Below are positions 37,553 to 49,681 of a stretch of 64,000 nt of DNA, piece by piece (position 1 is the first letter of the stretch; the number at the start of each line of letters is the position of its first letter). This DNA comes from Hevea brasiliensis. Its lineage: Eukaryota > Streptophyta > Magnoliopsida > Malpighiales > Euphorbiaceae. The position numbers and the translations under genes are program-made. The notes beneath the pieces are model-generated. The model saw only the letters and a program-made list of their open reading frames with translations. It ran no database searches and was not told where the DNA came from. The stretch spans positions 69,801,652 through 69,865,651 of the forward strand of contig NC_079496.1 of the NCBI RefSeq assembly GCF_030052815.1. Direction: 5' to 3'.

Positions 37553-38829
37553 TTAAATTTTGTCCTCGAAATTTACCTGATGCAAACAGTTGAGGGAACT
37601 GTTGCCTCATCGTCTATTCATTTTCCCATGTTGCCTCTTCGGTATTGTGGTGCCTCCAAAGCACTTTCACCAGTGGAATCTGCTTATTCCTCAACTCTTT
37701 CACTTCCCGAGCTAGGATCCTTATGGGTTCTTCTTCATATGTAAAATCCAGTTGTACTTCAATTTCTTCCATGGAGATGACATGTGAAGGATCTGAGCGG
37801 TATCTTCTTAGCATTGACACGTGGAACACATTGTGGATCTTGTCCAGCTCTAGTGGTAAAGCTAGCTTATAGGCCACTGGACCCGCACGTTCAATGACTT
37901 CATATGGGCCAATGAACCTAGGGCTTAACTTACCTTTTCTTCCAAACCTCAGTACCTTCTTCCACGGTGAGACTTTGAGAAACACTTTATCGCCAACCGC
38001 ATATTCTATTTCTTTTCTCTTTAAGTCGGCATAGGATTTTTGTCTGTTTGAGGCAACTTTCAGATTGACTTTGATTAGTTTTACCTTCTCCTCAGTCTGT
38101 TTCACCAGGTCTGACCCTACTAGTTTATCTTCGCCCAATTCAGTCCAGCACACTGGAGTTCTACATTTTCTCCCATACAATGCTTCATACGGGGCCATTT
38201 GGATACTAGCTTGGTAGCTATTGTTGTATGCAAATTCTACCAGTGGGAGGTATCTATCCCAAATTCCCTCCAACTCAATGACACAACTCCTCAGCATATC
38301 CTCAAGGACCTGACATATATTTCATGTTATTATTACCATTTTCAGTTCAATATGTGTATTAGTTTAATTGGTTTCAATTGTTTATCTGGATTACTCTTTC
38401 TGATTGCCCATCCGTCTGAGTATGGAAAGCTGTGCTGAAGTGGAGTTGTGTACCCAAGGACTCATGCAACTTCTTCCAGAATCTCGATGTAAACCTTGGG
38501 TCTCAATCAGATATGATGGAAAGTGGAATTCCATGCAATCTAACTATCTCACTGATATACAATTCTACTAACTTCTCCAGTGATTAGTCAGTTCTAACTG
38601 GCAGAAAGTGTGCTGACTTCGTCAATCTATCTACTATCACCCATACTGCATCATGTTTCTTCTGGGTGAGAGGTAGACCACTCACAAAATCCATGGTGAC
38701 CCGATCCCATTTCCATTCAGGTATGCATATAGGCTGTAGCAAACCTGATGGAACTTGATATTCTGCCTTGACTTACTGACATGTCAAGCATTTAGTCACA
38801 TAGTCAGCTATGTCCTTCTTCATACTAGG
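37548..38829 (-). pseudogene. E integrase core, C-terminus and chromodomain remnant
   Basis: The frame is open from 38297 to 37614: integrase C-terminal region (H-N-V-F-H-V-S-M-L-R-R-Y) and chromodomain-like V-L-W-R-H-H...E-A-T-W-E. It then meets a TAG where J has GAG, and in-frame remains continue to 37548. Upstream, the core (38386-38829) shows D-R-D..[10 protein letters not shown] and the zinc/core join with several stops. An intron-like insert (38310-38385) separates the two parts, as in J. Confidence 0.85.
38310..38385 (-). other. Putative integrase intron, donor mutated
   Basis: The insert occupies the same place as 14274-14348 in J. On the minus strand it runs from ATAAACAATTGAAACCAAT to ACATGAAATATATGTCAG, 76 bp. 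The donor GT of J is AT here, so this copy probably cannot be spliced normally. The ends are conserved and the middle differs. Confidence 0.6.
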
Positions 38830-39534
38830 TCACCAATATTGAAGCTTCAGATCATGATACATCTTTGTACTTCCTGGGTGCATAGCATAAACACTGGCAT
38901 ATGCCTTTTTCAGAATACTGGCTTTTAATTTCCCATTATCTGGTACACATACTCTTCCTTTGTAGGACAGACACCCATCTGCTTTTACCTCATAGTCAGT
39001 TACTTTTCCCCCTGAAATTTGGCTCATAATAGCCATTAACTTTTCATCTGCCTTTTGCCCATCTAAAATATGTTGTAGCAGGTTTGGCCTCACTTGCAAC
39101 TCAGCCAAAATAGCTCCATCTAGAACCAAAGATAGACGGGCATTCAATGATCTCAAAGCTGTGATGGATTTTCTGCTCAAAGCATCAGCAACTACATTTG
39201 CCTTCCCAGGATGGTAGTCAATTACACAATCATAGTCCTTCAGGAACTCAATCCATCGCCTCTGTCTAAGGTTGAGCTCTTTTTGGGTTGGCAAGTATTT
39301 CAAGCTTTTGTGGTCTGTGTAAATGTAGCACTTTTCACCATATAAGTAGTGCCTCCATATCTTCAGTGTGAAGATAATTGCTGCAAGCTCTAGATCATGG
39401 GTAGGGTAATTTTGTTCATGTGGCCTTAGTTGCCTAGAAGCATAAGCGACCACCTTCCCCTCTTGCATCAATACACACCCTAACCCATTATGAGAGGCAT
39501 CACTATAGACTACAAAGTCCTTTCCTGACACTGG
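38830..39534 (-). pseudogene. E RNase H and integrase N-terminus
   Basis: An open stretch of 233 codons from 39531. RNase H signature [12 protein letters not shown] is near its start, then [10 protein letters not shown] and Y-T-D-H-K-S-L-K-Y. The linker A-L-S-R-K-S-I follows, then the integrase N-terminal region ending with [12 protein letters not shown]. It is more intact than the copy in J, which is frameshifted after the linker. Confidence 0.88.
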
Positions 39535-40213
39535 CTATGTTAACACTGGTGCCTCTGTCAACATAGCCTTCAACTTCTCAAAACTGGTCTGACACTTGTC
39601 ATTCCAGTCAAATCTGACATTCTTGTGTAACAACTTGGTCATTGGAGCAGCTATTAAGGAAAATCCCTTCACAAATCTTACGTAATACCAGCTAGCCCCA
39701 AGAAACTTCGACCTCGTTGTATTCCTGGGAGGCTTCCATTCCATCACTGCTTCTATTTTCTTGGGATCCACTCTAATCCCATCAACTGACACTATGTGTC
39801 CAAGGAATGCAATCTCATTCAACCAGAAGTCACACTTGGACAACTTAGCATACAGCTTCTTTTCTCTCAGGGTTTGCAGAACAATCCTCAAATGTTCATC
39901 ATATTCTTCCCTAGTCATGGAATACACCAAAATATCATCAATAAAGACCACTACGAACCGATCTAGGTATGGATGGAAGATACGGTTCATAAGGTCCATG
40001 AATGCTGCTGGTGCATTTGTTAGGCCAAAGGGCATCACCGAAACTCATAATGCCCATACCGAGTCTGAATGCGATCTTTGGCACATCTACATCCTCACCC
40101 TCAATCGATGATACCACGATGCGAGATCAATCTTAGAAAATACTCTGCTCCCTTCAATCGATCAAATAGATCATCAATTATAGGCAATGAGATATTTATT
40201 CTTCACGATTACT
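39535..40213 (-). pseudogene. E reverse transcriptase
   Basis: An open frame from 40038 to 39535 carries [12 protein letters not shown], catalytic F-I-D-D-I-L-V-Y-S and F-L-G-H-I-V-S. Between 40022 and 40213 the copy differs from J in a string of clustered changes (CATCAGCTGAG/CATCGATTGAG, AGACTGC/AGATCGC, GTGACTGTG/GTAATCGTG, TTCTGGTG/TTCGGTG). These break the frame. They fit the CAG to CGA pattern, so the RT may be less damaged in reality than it looks. Confidence 0.85.
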
Positions 40214-41138
40214 TTATTCAATCGCGATGTCGATGCATAGCCTCAAAGTCCCATCCTTCTTTTTCACAAACAGCACTGGAGCTCCCCATGGTGACACACT
40301 GGGGCGTATAAACCCCTTATCAAGCAACTCTTGCAACTGAGTTTTCAACTCCCTCAATTCAGTGGGTGCCATCCTATAAGGAGCAATGGAAATGGGTGCT
40401 GTACCCGACATTACCTCAATAGCAAACTCGACTTCCCTTTCTGGTGGTAAACTAGGCAACTCTTCAGGAAATACATCTGGGAAGTCTCTTATTGTGGGTA
40501 TATCACTCAGGTTTAGCTTAACTTGCCTAGTATCAACCACGTGTGCTAGGTAAGCTTCACAGCCTTTTCTCATTATTCTTCTTGCAACTATGGCTGAGAT
40601 AACATTGGACAGGAAATCTGTCCTTTCACCCACAACAGTGATCTCATTACCCTCAGAACTTTTCAGAGAAATTCTCTTCAATTTACAATCAACTATTGCC
40701 TGATGACGTGACAACCAGTCTATTCCCAAAATCACGTCAAACTCGTAGAAGGGCAACTCAATTAGATCTGCCGAGAATTCATACCCCTGAATCCTTATCG
40801 GGCAACCCTTGTACACTTTGTTCACCACTACACTGTGGCCCAACAGATTAGTGACCAGAATGTCTTTGTCACTCTCCCCTACTAGTATCCCCCTTTCTAC
40901 GGGTAGGTTGATGCAGATGTATGAATGAGTGGATCTTGGATCTACCAATGCATGCACAGATGTATTGTAGAGGAAGAACGTACCCCTTATGATGTCCGGG
41001 GCATCTTGCTCCTCCTAAGCTCTCATGGCATAGGCTCTGACAGGTGGTCTGCCCTCAGGCCTCTCTGCTAGCTCAGATGCAGGCCTCTGTGATGGTCCCA
41101 CTGCCTCAGATTTGCCAAATTTCCTACCTCTTTGTGGT
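40214..41138 (-). pseudogene. E protease and start of reverse transcriptase
   Basis: Open from 40957 to 40214. The active-site region reads [13 protein letters not shown], with R in place of the usual G after D-P; this may inactivate the enzyme. The later block [11 protein letters not shown] is intact. Then come [19 protein letters not shown] and [14 protein letters not shown]. Upstream, 40958-41138 is the gag-protease linker, with a stop near 41018. Confidence 0.83.
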
Positions 41139-44000
41139 GTAGGTGTAACATCCTCACTTTAGCTAGTCCGTACAGTCTACTGTTCCGGTGACCAGTGTTG
41201 GTCCGGACAGCTAGAACGTTCGGAAAAATATTTAAACTAAAGTCAGGAACCATAATTAACTCAAATATTAATAGGAAAAATTTAGGAAAAATTTTTGAAA
41301 TAAAATACAACCAAGTTAAACGAGCCGGTGCCCAAGCGATGGGTAACCAGAGGGAAGTTGCGGTTCTCGCAATGAGGAGCCCTAGACCCGAGGAAAAATT
41401 CATAAAATAATTTTTTGGACTCCAGAGAAGGGTCATTGAGGTTCCTATGGCATTAGAATGCCAAGAAAATATTTAGAAAAATTTTTCAATCGGTACAGAC
41501 AATTTTGACCCGTTAAGCCAAATGAGGGCATTTTGGTCATTTCACCTTTAGAGACGATTTTTGGCCGACTTGTCCAGTTAAGTAAATAATTATTATGACA
41601 CAAAATGTGAATAAACATTACTAAAAATTAAATTGAAAATGAGTAGAGATGAAAAGAAAAGAAAATGAAAGAAAATACCTAATAATGACATCATATGATG
41701 TCATTAAAAACCTATCCACCAATCACAATTTGTTAAACTCATTAAAAGAGATAAAAGTGACCAAAAATTTGAAAAAACAATCTGCATCTTCAACCTTTGG
41801 GCAGCCTAAAAAACGTTGAGAGAGAGAGAGAGAAGAGGTTCCACCATTAAAGCTCCCTTAAGCTTCATTTCCCACTTCAAACCACCTCAAAACCTTGTCC
41901 TCCCTTCACTAAAAATTTCCCTTACCACTAGAGCAAGACTTGGGCAGCAATTAGAAGAAGAGAAAGTGGAAGAAAGTGAGGTGTGAACAAGCTTAGAAAA
42001 TCACCAAAGAGGTTAGTGCCATAACCTTTGCTTTTACATCTTTCTAATCATGAATTTGAGCTAAGTTAAGTTAAAAATTTGACAAAAATTGAATTAATGA
42101 AGCATGGTTATATTCCATGAAGTTTTGGCAGCCTTGAAATGAGTTAGGGTTAGGAGAAATCTTTGGTTTAAAGTGACATATTGCTGCCCCTCTTACAAAT
42201 TGTATGATTAGTATAGCAAATTAGGAGTGGGATGCATGAATTGGAGGCTTGGTCAATTAGGGTTAGGGTTTTGGAGAGAAACTTGGACCTTGTTTAGGTA
42301 ATGGTGAATGAACATTTTAATGGTCAATTAGTGACCATTTGAGGCAAGTTAATCATAATTTGAAGTGAGCTAATGCATGGTAAAGTGAAATGTGCAGGCT
42401 GCCTAGAGACAGCAGCAATGAGGCTGTGATTCCAGCCCACTTAGACAGCCATAACTTTGGCTGTGTAGGTTCAATTGGTGTTTGGCCAATTGAACATGAA
42501 ACTAGACTTATAATGGCACATTTTTGCTGAAGAAACCATGCCCAAAAGACCAAAGCAAGAGGACCAAAAGTTGGCCCCAATCCGGATACCCTGCAAACTG
42601 ATTCTGCAGAATGACCACTGTTCATTTGACCATAAATCACTGTAGATATGGTCAATTGACCTGAAAGTTTTACAGCAACAAGTTAAGACATAGACAAACA
42701 ACTTTCATGAAGAAACCTACCCCAAATTATGACCAGAATCTATCCAACAAGGCAGTGGCAGTCACTGTTCATGGTACTGTAGATTTGGTAAATTATGCAG
42801 AATTGAAATCCGGCCAGCTGTGGTTTTTGGACCATATCTGGAGCTACAAAACTCCAAATGGAGTGATTCAAAAAAGGAAATTCAACTAGATAAAATAAGG
42901 AACAACTTTCATGTTTACTATTTCCTCAAATTCTCACTGCAACAGGACCCAATGGAATAGTAAATTTGGGTCACAAAAACTGAAAATTCTGCCCTCTTGG
43001 TTTTAGATTTGGAAATGGATTTTGTGGTTAATTCCAACAAGTTTTAAATGTAAAATGTGGTACATTGGGAGTGCTAAAACCAATATACCTATTTTCTATC
43101 CAAAAGTCAATATTTTTGTTGACCAATGAGGTGAATAGTGACACCAAAACTTGAAATTCAAAATTTGAAATTAGAAATGCATCTAGGGGACTTTAAATTG
43201 CAATTGGCAATTAATACTAGCAAATGTAAAACTCAAAATGTGGGATCTTGGTGTAATTAGAATTAATATATCCACTAAGTATGAAAAAGTCAACATTTTG
43301 GTTGACTAGTAAGGTGAATAGTAATCAAAATGATTAGTAAATTAAGATGAAAACCTAGAACCAATTCTAAGCTTAAATGCTTAGAATTGTATGACAAATG
43401 TATACTATGCATCCTAGTCAAAATTGTTAAAAAGAAATTAAGGCCATAAATTAGAAATCCATGAAATATTCATGGATTACTTGAAACATGAAAAATAAGT
43501 CACCTAATTGATGTGAATAGATAGTTAGGGCTTATATGCCCATCACAAATGAAATTCATAAAATATTAATAACTCAACTTGAAATATAAAATTTGTAATT
43601 ACATAAGTAGATTCTTGAATGTATAAATGAGAAAAGGGAAAATGTTCTGAATACAATGGTACGTGTGAACCATTGTTTAGAATTGTGATCAATATGAATA
43701 ACATAATAAATGAATAAATGAACCATATTAATGTATGAATGAGACATTAGTTCTCATTATTGTAGAGAGGAGAAGTATTTTGAGTAAAATGGTATAAAAG
43801 GATAATTGATGTGAATTGTGATCATATAAATGATCAAATGAATGTATGAATTGTAATTGAAATTTATCATGAAATAATGAAGTCATAAAACACAATATAT
43901 TAATATTTAATGATATTATGTGCCCTTGTATTGCCTAGACATGTGTGTCAGATTGGATAGTTTGGCATGCCAATAGGGTATTGTTTTAGCAGTACTGCGA

Positions 44001-44100
44001 AAGGCTTTATGCCTGTATTCATGGCTTTATGCCCGTATTCATGGCTTTATGCCCACATTCATGGCTTTATGCCTGTATTCATGGCTTTTATGCCCGATTA
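44001..44100 (+). repeat. 20-bp tandem array in LTR F
   Basis: Five imperfect copies of a 20-bp unit (ATGGCTTTATGCCCGTATTC) stand head to tail. J and E have only single CATGGCTTTTAGCC-like sequences here, so the array expanded within F. Confidence 0.9.
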
Positions 44101-44706
44101 TGTGTCATCATGGCTTTTTAGCCATACTGACTGCATACGTGGTTGACGTTCTGCGTCCCATGGTATGACGGCCCGAGGCACCGCGGTGTCCAGCGCCAAC
44201 GACCCGTTATCCAGTTTAGCCAGCCTTTCATAGGTTACTTAGGCAGTGAAATTTATTGAAATAAGTTAAGAATATTAGTAATAAAAAAAATATTAGAAAT
44301 TAAATAAATGAGTAAGATGACCTAAAATAAATTAGAATAGTTATTTATTAGAAAGAATCGAAATGAACTGGACAGATATTAAAATTTACTTATTATGAGA
44401 TAATCTGAGACAACCTAGCAAGTATTGGGAAAATGCTAAAAGATTAGCAAAGAAAATTACAAAATAAATAAATATTGCAAATGAGACTTATATAATAATA
44501 TAGGCATAAATGTATTATTTTCAGATCATTTTTTTTCTTGTACATTATTACTGTACATTGGCGAAATAAACGCTTCCAAAGAAGACTAAATTAGGATAAA
44601 ACATATTAAATTTTAGAAATCGTATGTGAAGTATAAATAGATCTTAATTATTGAATGATGTTTTATTTCTATCTTTATTTGTATATTATTTCCTTGTTAT
44701 ATTATT

Positions 44707-44756
44707 GCACCACTAAGCAGCAATGCTTAGCGCGATGGAATTGTTTCCTCGCGTAG
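44707..44756 (+). promoter_or_regulatory. Conserved LTR double hairpin, copy in F
   Basis: Stem 1 is CTAAGCA/TGCTTAG. Stem 2 is CGCGA/TCGCG, with both arms changed relative to CGCGT/ACGCG in J, a compensatory pair. It ends in TAG|GTACTG, 612 bp from the LTR end. Confidence 0.65.
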
Positions 44757-45368
44757 GTACTGAAGCTAGAACCCACTGGACGTTTGACTGGAAATTTTGA
44801 GAGTTCAGATCTGCAGAGTGTCAAAGGTTGTCACCTCCTCAGCAATGCATGTAGATAGGGCTCACATTAAGCATATCATGTATTTTGTGTATGTTAATTA
44901 TTTCTTATATTGTAATATAAATTAGCAAATTGTAATTAATTTGTATATCATGTAAATTATGAAATTTTGTAATTATTTTGTAAATTATGTAAATTAAGAA
45001 AATTTGAAAATTTTGCTCATGAAATTTGAGAATGTTTACATATGAATTGAGTATGAATGGAAATGTATGGAAATGATTATGAAATTGAAATGTATGGATG
45101 AGATTTGAAATATGAGATAATTATGATTAGCATGGATAAGATTTTATTTTGGAAATATTATTGAATTTCAAACAGGTGAATATTGAAATATGTCAAATGA
45201 TAATAAAATAGGAGAAACTGCGCTAGTTTCTCTGTCGAAAAATAATTGATGTCAAATTTAACGAATTCAAAATTATTAAAAAAATAAAGTAAGATAAATT
45301 AGGGTGCTTCTGCACCGATTGTAGCACGCCTTGCTCGGCTACACTATAGATGGGTGAGGGGTGTTACA

Positions 45369-46478
45369 GTAGGAGCAGGTCTGTCTGCTTGTGTTGGAGC
45401 AACTGTACTAGTTCTGCGTGGACAGTTCCTCAGCTGATGCTCTGTCGACCCACACCTTAAGCAGGCACCAGTCACTCTCCAACACTCCCCCTTATGCCAT
45501 TTCAGACAATGTGGACATGCAGAAGATGCTGGGGCTGGTCCCCTGAACCCCATCCCTGGAGAGCTGCCCACTGATAGTGTGGACTGACCTCTCCTAGGGG
45601 TAAGCGTGGCTGGGCCCCGAGACCCTGACCTTGTGGTTGACCTGAACTCTGTGCAGGTGGACCTTTGAACTTCTTCCCAGGTGCAGGAGATGAACTAGAT
45701 TGACCCGAGCCCCTCTTCTGCTGTCTCTCTCTTCTCGTCTGCTCACTTATTCTAACCTTTTAACTTTTATTGCAGCTTCCACTAACTTGGTAAAGTCTGT
45801 GATTCCCAAGGCAGTAATCATGATCTTTATGTTGTCATTTAATCCCTCTTCAAATCTCTTACACTTTTCGGCCTCATTAGGGACTATCTCCCTTCCGTAG
45901 CGGTTTAATCTGACAAATTCCTTTTCATACTCAGCCACTGTCAGCTGTCTCTGCCTCAGGTTAATGAACTCTCTTCTTTTCTCTTCCAGGTATACACTAC
46001 CCACATATTTCTTCCTGAATTCTGAGAGGAAGAAGTCCCGAGTTATTACTTCTGGTTGCACTTCACTAGACACCGTATCCCACTATTCATATGCATCATC
46101 TTATAACAGAGATATGGCAGCTTCTAGGTTTTGCTCTGGAGTGCAGTGGAGTTGTTTTAAAACTCTAACTGTTATGTTCAAACAATTTTCGGTTGCAACA
46201 GAATCATCTTCTCTCTTGCCAAAGAAGTCCACTGCTCCAAATTTTCTCAATCTTTCCAAGTGTGATTTTAGTTATGGAGGTGGTGGTGGTGGTGGCGGCA
46301 TTATCCCAGCCATTTGTTTGAAGAATTCGGCCATTTGCTGGAACACGGCCTATAGAGGTTGAGCAGGCACTGATGGAGCTGGTGGAGCAGGTTCTCCCCT
46401 ACCCCCAGTCTCAGCTACTGCAGGTGAAGCATGACTCTCCACTTCCTCCTCAACTGCCCTCTGAGATGAAGGGTCCAT
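45369..46478 (-). pseudogene. E gag
   Basis: ATG is at 46478-46476, 122 bp inside the LTR. The conserved capsid block (open frame 46073-45747) contains F-V-R-L-N-R-Y-G-R-E-I-V-P-N-E-A-E-K-C. A proline run is encoded by the (GGT)n at about 46279-46300 on the plus strand. The CCHC knuckle C-L-R-C-G-S-T-E-H-Q-L-R-N-C is near 45450. Stops near 46360 and 46083 and a shift near 45740 break the frame. Solo LTR F cuts the linker after the knuckle. Confidence 0.82.
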
Positions 46479-46583
46479 ATCCTATTTAACAAAGATAACA
46501 AATCTGCATTAGTGTCACCTCGACTCTTACAAATGCAATGCATAGTATGGACTCAATCTAGGCCCAGAAACGCCTAAACCGTG

Positions 46584-46594
46584 CTCTAATACCA
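46584..46594 (-). promoter_or_regulatory. Primer binding site of E
   Basis: The minus strand reads TGGTATTAGAG, one change from the usual TGGTATCAGAG, 5 bp inside the LTR. Confidence 0.8.
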
Positions 46595-46599
46595 CTAAA

Positions 46600-49500
46600 T
46601 GTGACACCCCTTACTCGTCTACAGTGTAACCGAGCAAGTTATGCCACTCAGTGTGTCGGAACACCAATTCATGTTTCAATTTCAATTAATCCCTTTTTAT
46701 TCATTTATTTATAATTTTTGATAAATCTAAATTTTTTCGCAAATTTTATAGAAAATCCGGCAGAGTGCCTGCTATAAATTGGAAAACAATTATGCTGAAC
46801 CTGTTTAAAAACACTTCCAATATAATTATAATCTCAATCTCAGTCAACCACCAACATTTTTCAACAATTTCTCAAATCAATTCAGTATCTCAATTCACAT
46901 TCATCTCATATCACACCCAATTCAATGAGAAATACTCATATTTATTTCTGAACATAGCTCATAGGTAATTATAGCAAAAATATGATTACATGAGTTTATA
47001 ATATACATAACAAAAGTTTACAAATACAACAGACTTAGGTAGCCCAATGTCCTACCAATGCACTGCAATTTGTGAGGTGACTTTAAACTCTGAGTGCAGA
47101 TTTGAAAACTCACCCTGTATGAGGTCTGCTAGACTCCCCAGCTATGTCTCCAGCACCTGCGCATGGCAAAAGCGACGCGCTAAGCAATTCTACTTAGTGG
47201 TGACAATATAAAATAAAATAAAATAAAATAATAACATGTATGCAGAATGTATGTTTAAATTTTTGGTATACTTAATTTCAAATATTTATTGCAATATTAT
47301 TCGATTAAAGTTTGGTAAGATTTATTAATATTGCCTGAGTAACCTATACTAGTTGACTGGACTGGATAAATGGGTAAACTAGCACTGGGTATCAAGTACC
47401 TCGGGCCATTACACCATCGGTCACATATGTATCTCCAGGCAATGTAATGACTAATAAGTCGTAATAATTATCCGGGATTAAACTCCGAGCATAACAACTC
47501 AATATCATAGCCAAAGGCTATTATGTCACGTAATGGCATGAAAAGCCATGAAATACGTAATGGCATGAAGTCATATGCGATCGCTAACAGAACCCTATTG
47601 GCATGCCAACCTATCCAAACCAATCACATTAGGCCTACTAGGGCATTTAACACTTTTTTTTTTGTAATTCTTTGAAATTGAATTTTTATGATTACTATTT
47701 ATTTCATTGGTCAACCAAAATGTTGACTTTTGCATTGGCAATAGGTAAATTAGTTTAAATATCATCAACATACCACATTTTTCATTTTAAACTTGTTGGT
47801 ATTGGTTTCCAATACCATCTCTAAGCTTAATGTGAATTGGATAGAATTTTCAATTTTCAAGCTTTGGGTTTACTGTTCCATTAGTTACTGTTGTAGTGGG
47901 AATTCGGAAAATTGATAAACATGAAAGTTGTTCCTTATTTTGTCTAGTTGAATTTATTTTTTTGAGTCACTCCATTTGGAGTTTTGTAGCTCAAGTTATA
48001 GTCCAAAAACCACAACTGGCTGGATTAAAATTTTTCTGGACTGACCATATCTACAGTGCAGTGAATAGTGACTTCAACTCACTTGTTGGATAGGTTCTGG
48101 TCATAATTTGGGTTAGGTTTCCTCAAGAAAGTTGTTGTTCTATATCTTAGCTTGTTGTGGGTAAATTTCAGGTCAATTGGACCATTCTACACTGAGTTAT
48201 GGCCAAATGACCAAACACTGTTCATTTGGTCATTCTCTAAACAGATCGCAGTCACCCCGATTGGGGCAAGCTTTTGGTTCACTTGGTTTGGTCTTATGGG
48301 CATGGTTTCTTCACCAAAGTTGTGCCATTATGTGTCTAGTTTCATGTCCAATTGGCCAAACACCAATTGAACCTCTACAATTCATGTTATAGCTGCCCAA
48401 ACCTGCTGGACTCATGTCCAATTCTGCAGGTCACCTAGGGCAACCACACTAAACCTAAATCCCATCCCTCAACACGCTTCATTTTTGGTTTAAACAGAAC
48501 TAAATGGTCACTAATTGACCATTAATACACATTTTTATCATCACATGATTAAAGTCCCATTTTTCCACTCCAAACCCTAACTCAACATTTCAAGCCATGC
48601 ACTAGGATTGCATTTCATCAATCCATATAAAAGAGACATATTATGGGCAGCCATACTACCCTTTTTAACTTCATTAAAATCATCACAATATTGCCCAACC
48701 AAGGCTGCCAAAACTTAGGGTTTACATACAAATGGTACTCCATCAATTTCCTTATCATTTGCACTCATTCATAATTGTTAAACATGAATTTAAAGTAAAT
48801 TTTAAGTTTAAGTCACTAACCTCTATGGAGTGAGATTTTTCCCACTTGCTAAAACTCTTATTTTCTTCTTCTTTTTGCTCCCAAAAGAATTTCCAAGGTG
48901 TAAGAAGATTTTTTTTTGTGTTGCTAGATTAGGGTTTTGTTGAGTAAAAGTGAGAGTAAGCAAGCTTTAAAAGCTTGATAATGGTGAGAATGGGAGAGGG
49001 TTCACGGCAAGGAAGAAGTAAGGGAGAGAGGGATCTGTTTTTTGTTCATTTTCAGCCCATTTTGTCTCTTTAATATAAGTTATGCCATGTGTCACCATGT
49101 AATTGGGTGAAGGCACACTAATGACATCATGTGATGTCATAAATTCCCATTTAATTGATTTTTTTTCTTTTCTTTTCTACTCATTTTCAATTCAATTTTT
49201 AGTAATATTTATTCACATTTTATGTCATAATAATTATTTACTTAACTGGACAAGTCGGGCAAAAATCATCTCTGAAGACGAAATGACCAAAATGCCCTCC
49301 GTTTGGCTTAACGGGCTAAAATTGTCTGTACCGATTGAAAATTTTTTCTAAATATTTTCTTGGAATTCTAATGCCATAAGAACCTCAATGACCCTTCTCT
49401 GGAGTCCCAAAAATTATTTTATGAATTTTTCCCCGAGTCTAGGGCTCCTAGTTGCGAGAACTGCAACTTCCCACTAGGTTACCCATCGCTAGGGCACCAG

Positions 49501-49681
49501 CTCATTTAACTTGATTGTATTTTATTTCTAAAATTTTTCCTAAATTTTTCTTATTAATATTTGAGTTAATTATGGTTCCTCACTTTAGTTTAAATATTTT
49601 TCCGGACGTTCTAGTTGTCCGGACCTACACTGGTCACCAGAACAGTAGAATGTACGAAGTTGCTACAGAGAGGGTGTTACA
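46600..49681 (-). repeat. E 5' LTR, shared with second copy
   Basis: TGTGACACC to GTGTTACA, 3082 bp. On its left is a primer site, so it serves as the 5' LTR of the internal region at 37537-46599. On its right is a polypurine tract and chromodomain, so it is also the 3' LTR of a second copy. The minus-strand donor-like AGAG|GTTAGTG has its GT at 48820-48819. Confidence 0.9.
47157..47202 (-). promoter_or_regulatory. Conserved LTR double hairpin, copy in E 5' LTR
   Basis: Same layout as 35003-35047, with two base differences; the sequence ends in CAG|GTGC on the minus strand. Confidence 0.5.

Larger units (their letters stand above)
41144..45368 (+). repeat. Solo LTR F (J/E family relative)
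   Basis: TGTAACATCC to GTGTTACA, 4225 bp, with a perfect duplication GTAGG at 41139-41143 and 45369-45373, inside the gag linker of E and opposite to it. It is about 1.1 kb longer than the LTRs of J, mostly through extra AT-rich sequence around 43150-43900. The donor-like AGAG|GTTAGTG has its GT at 42012-42013. A (GA)n run lies at 41818-41833 and a 20-bp array at 44001-44100. No gene is seen. Confidence 0.93.

Noticed and set aside
37370..37744. Plus-strand open frame of 124 codons, with a similar one at 49515-49925.
   Set aside because: It lies antisense to the chromodomain end and LTR start of E and is repeated only because the element end is repeated.
44001..44100. Regular 20-bp units resembling a CRISPR array.
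   Set aside because: The units are adjacent without spacers and lie in a plant LTR; this is a tandem duplication.
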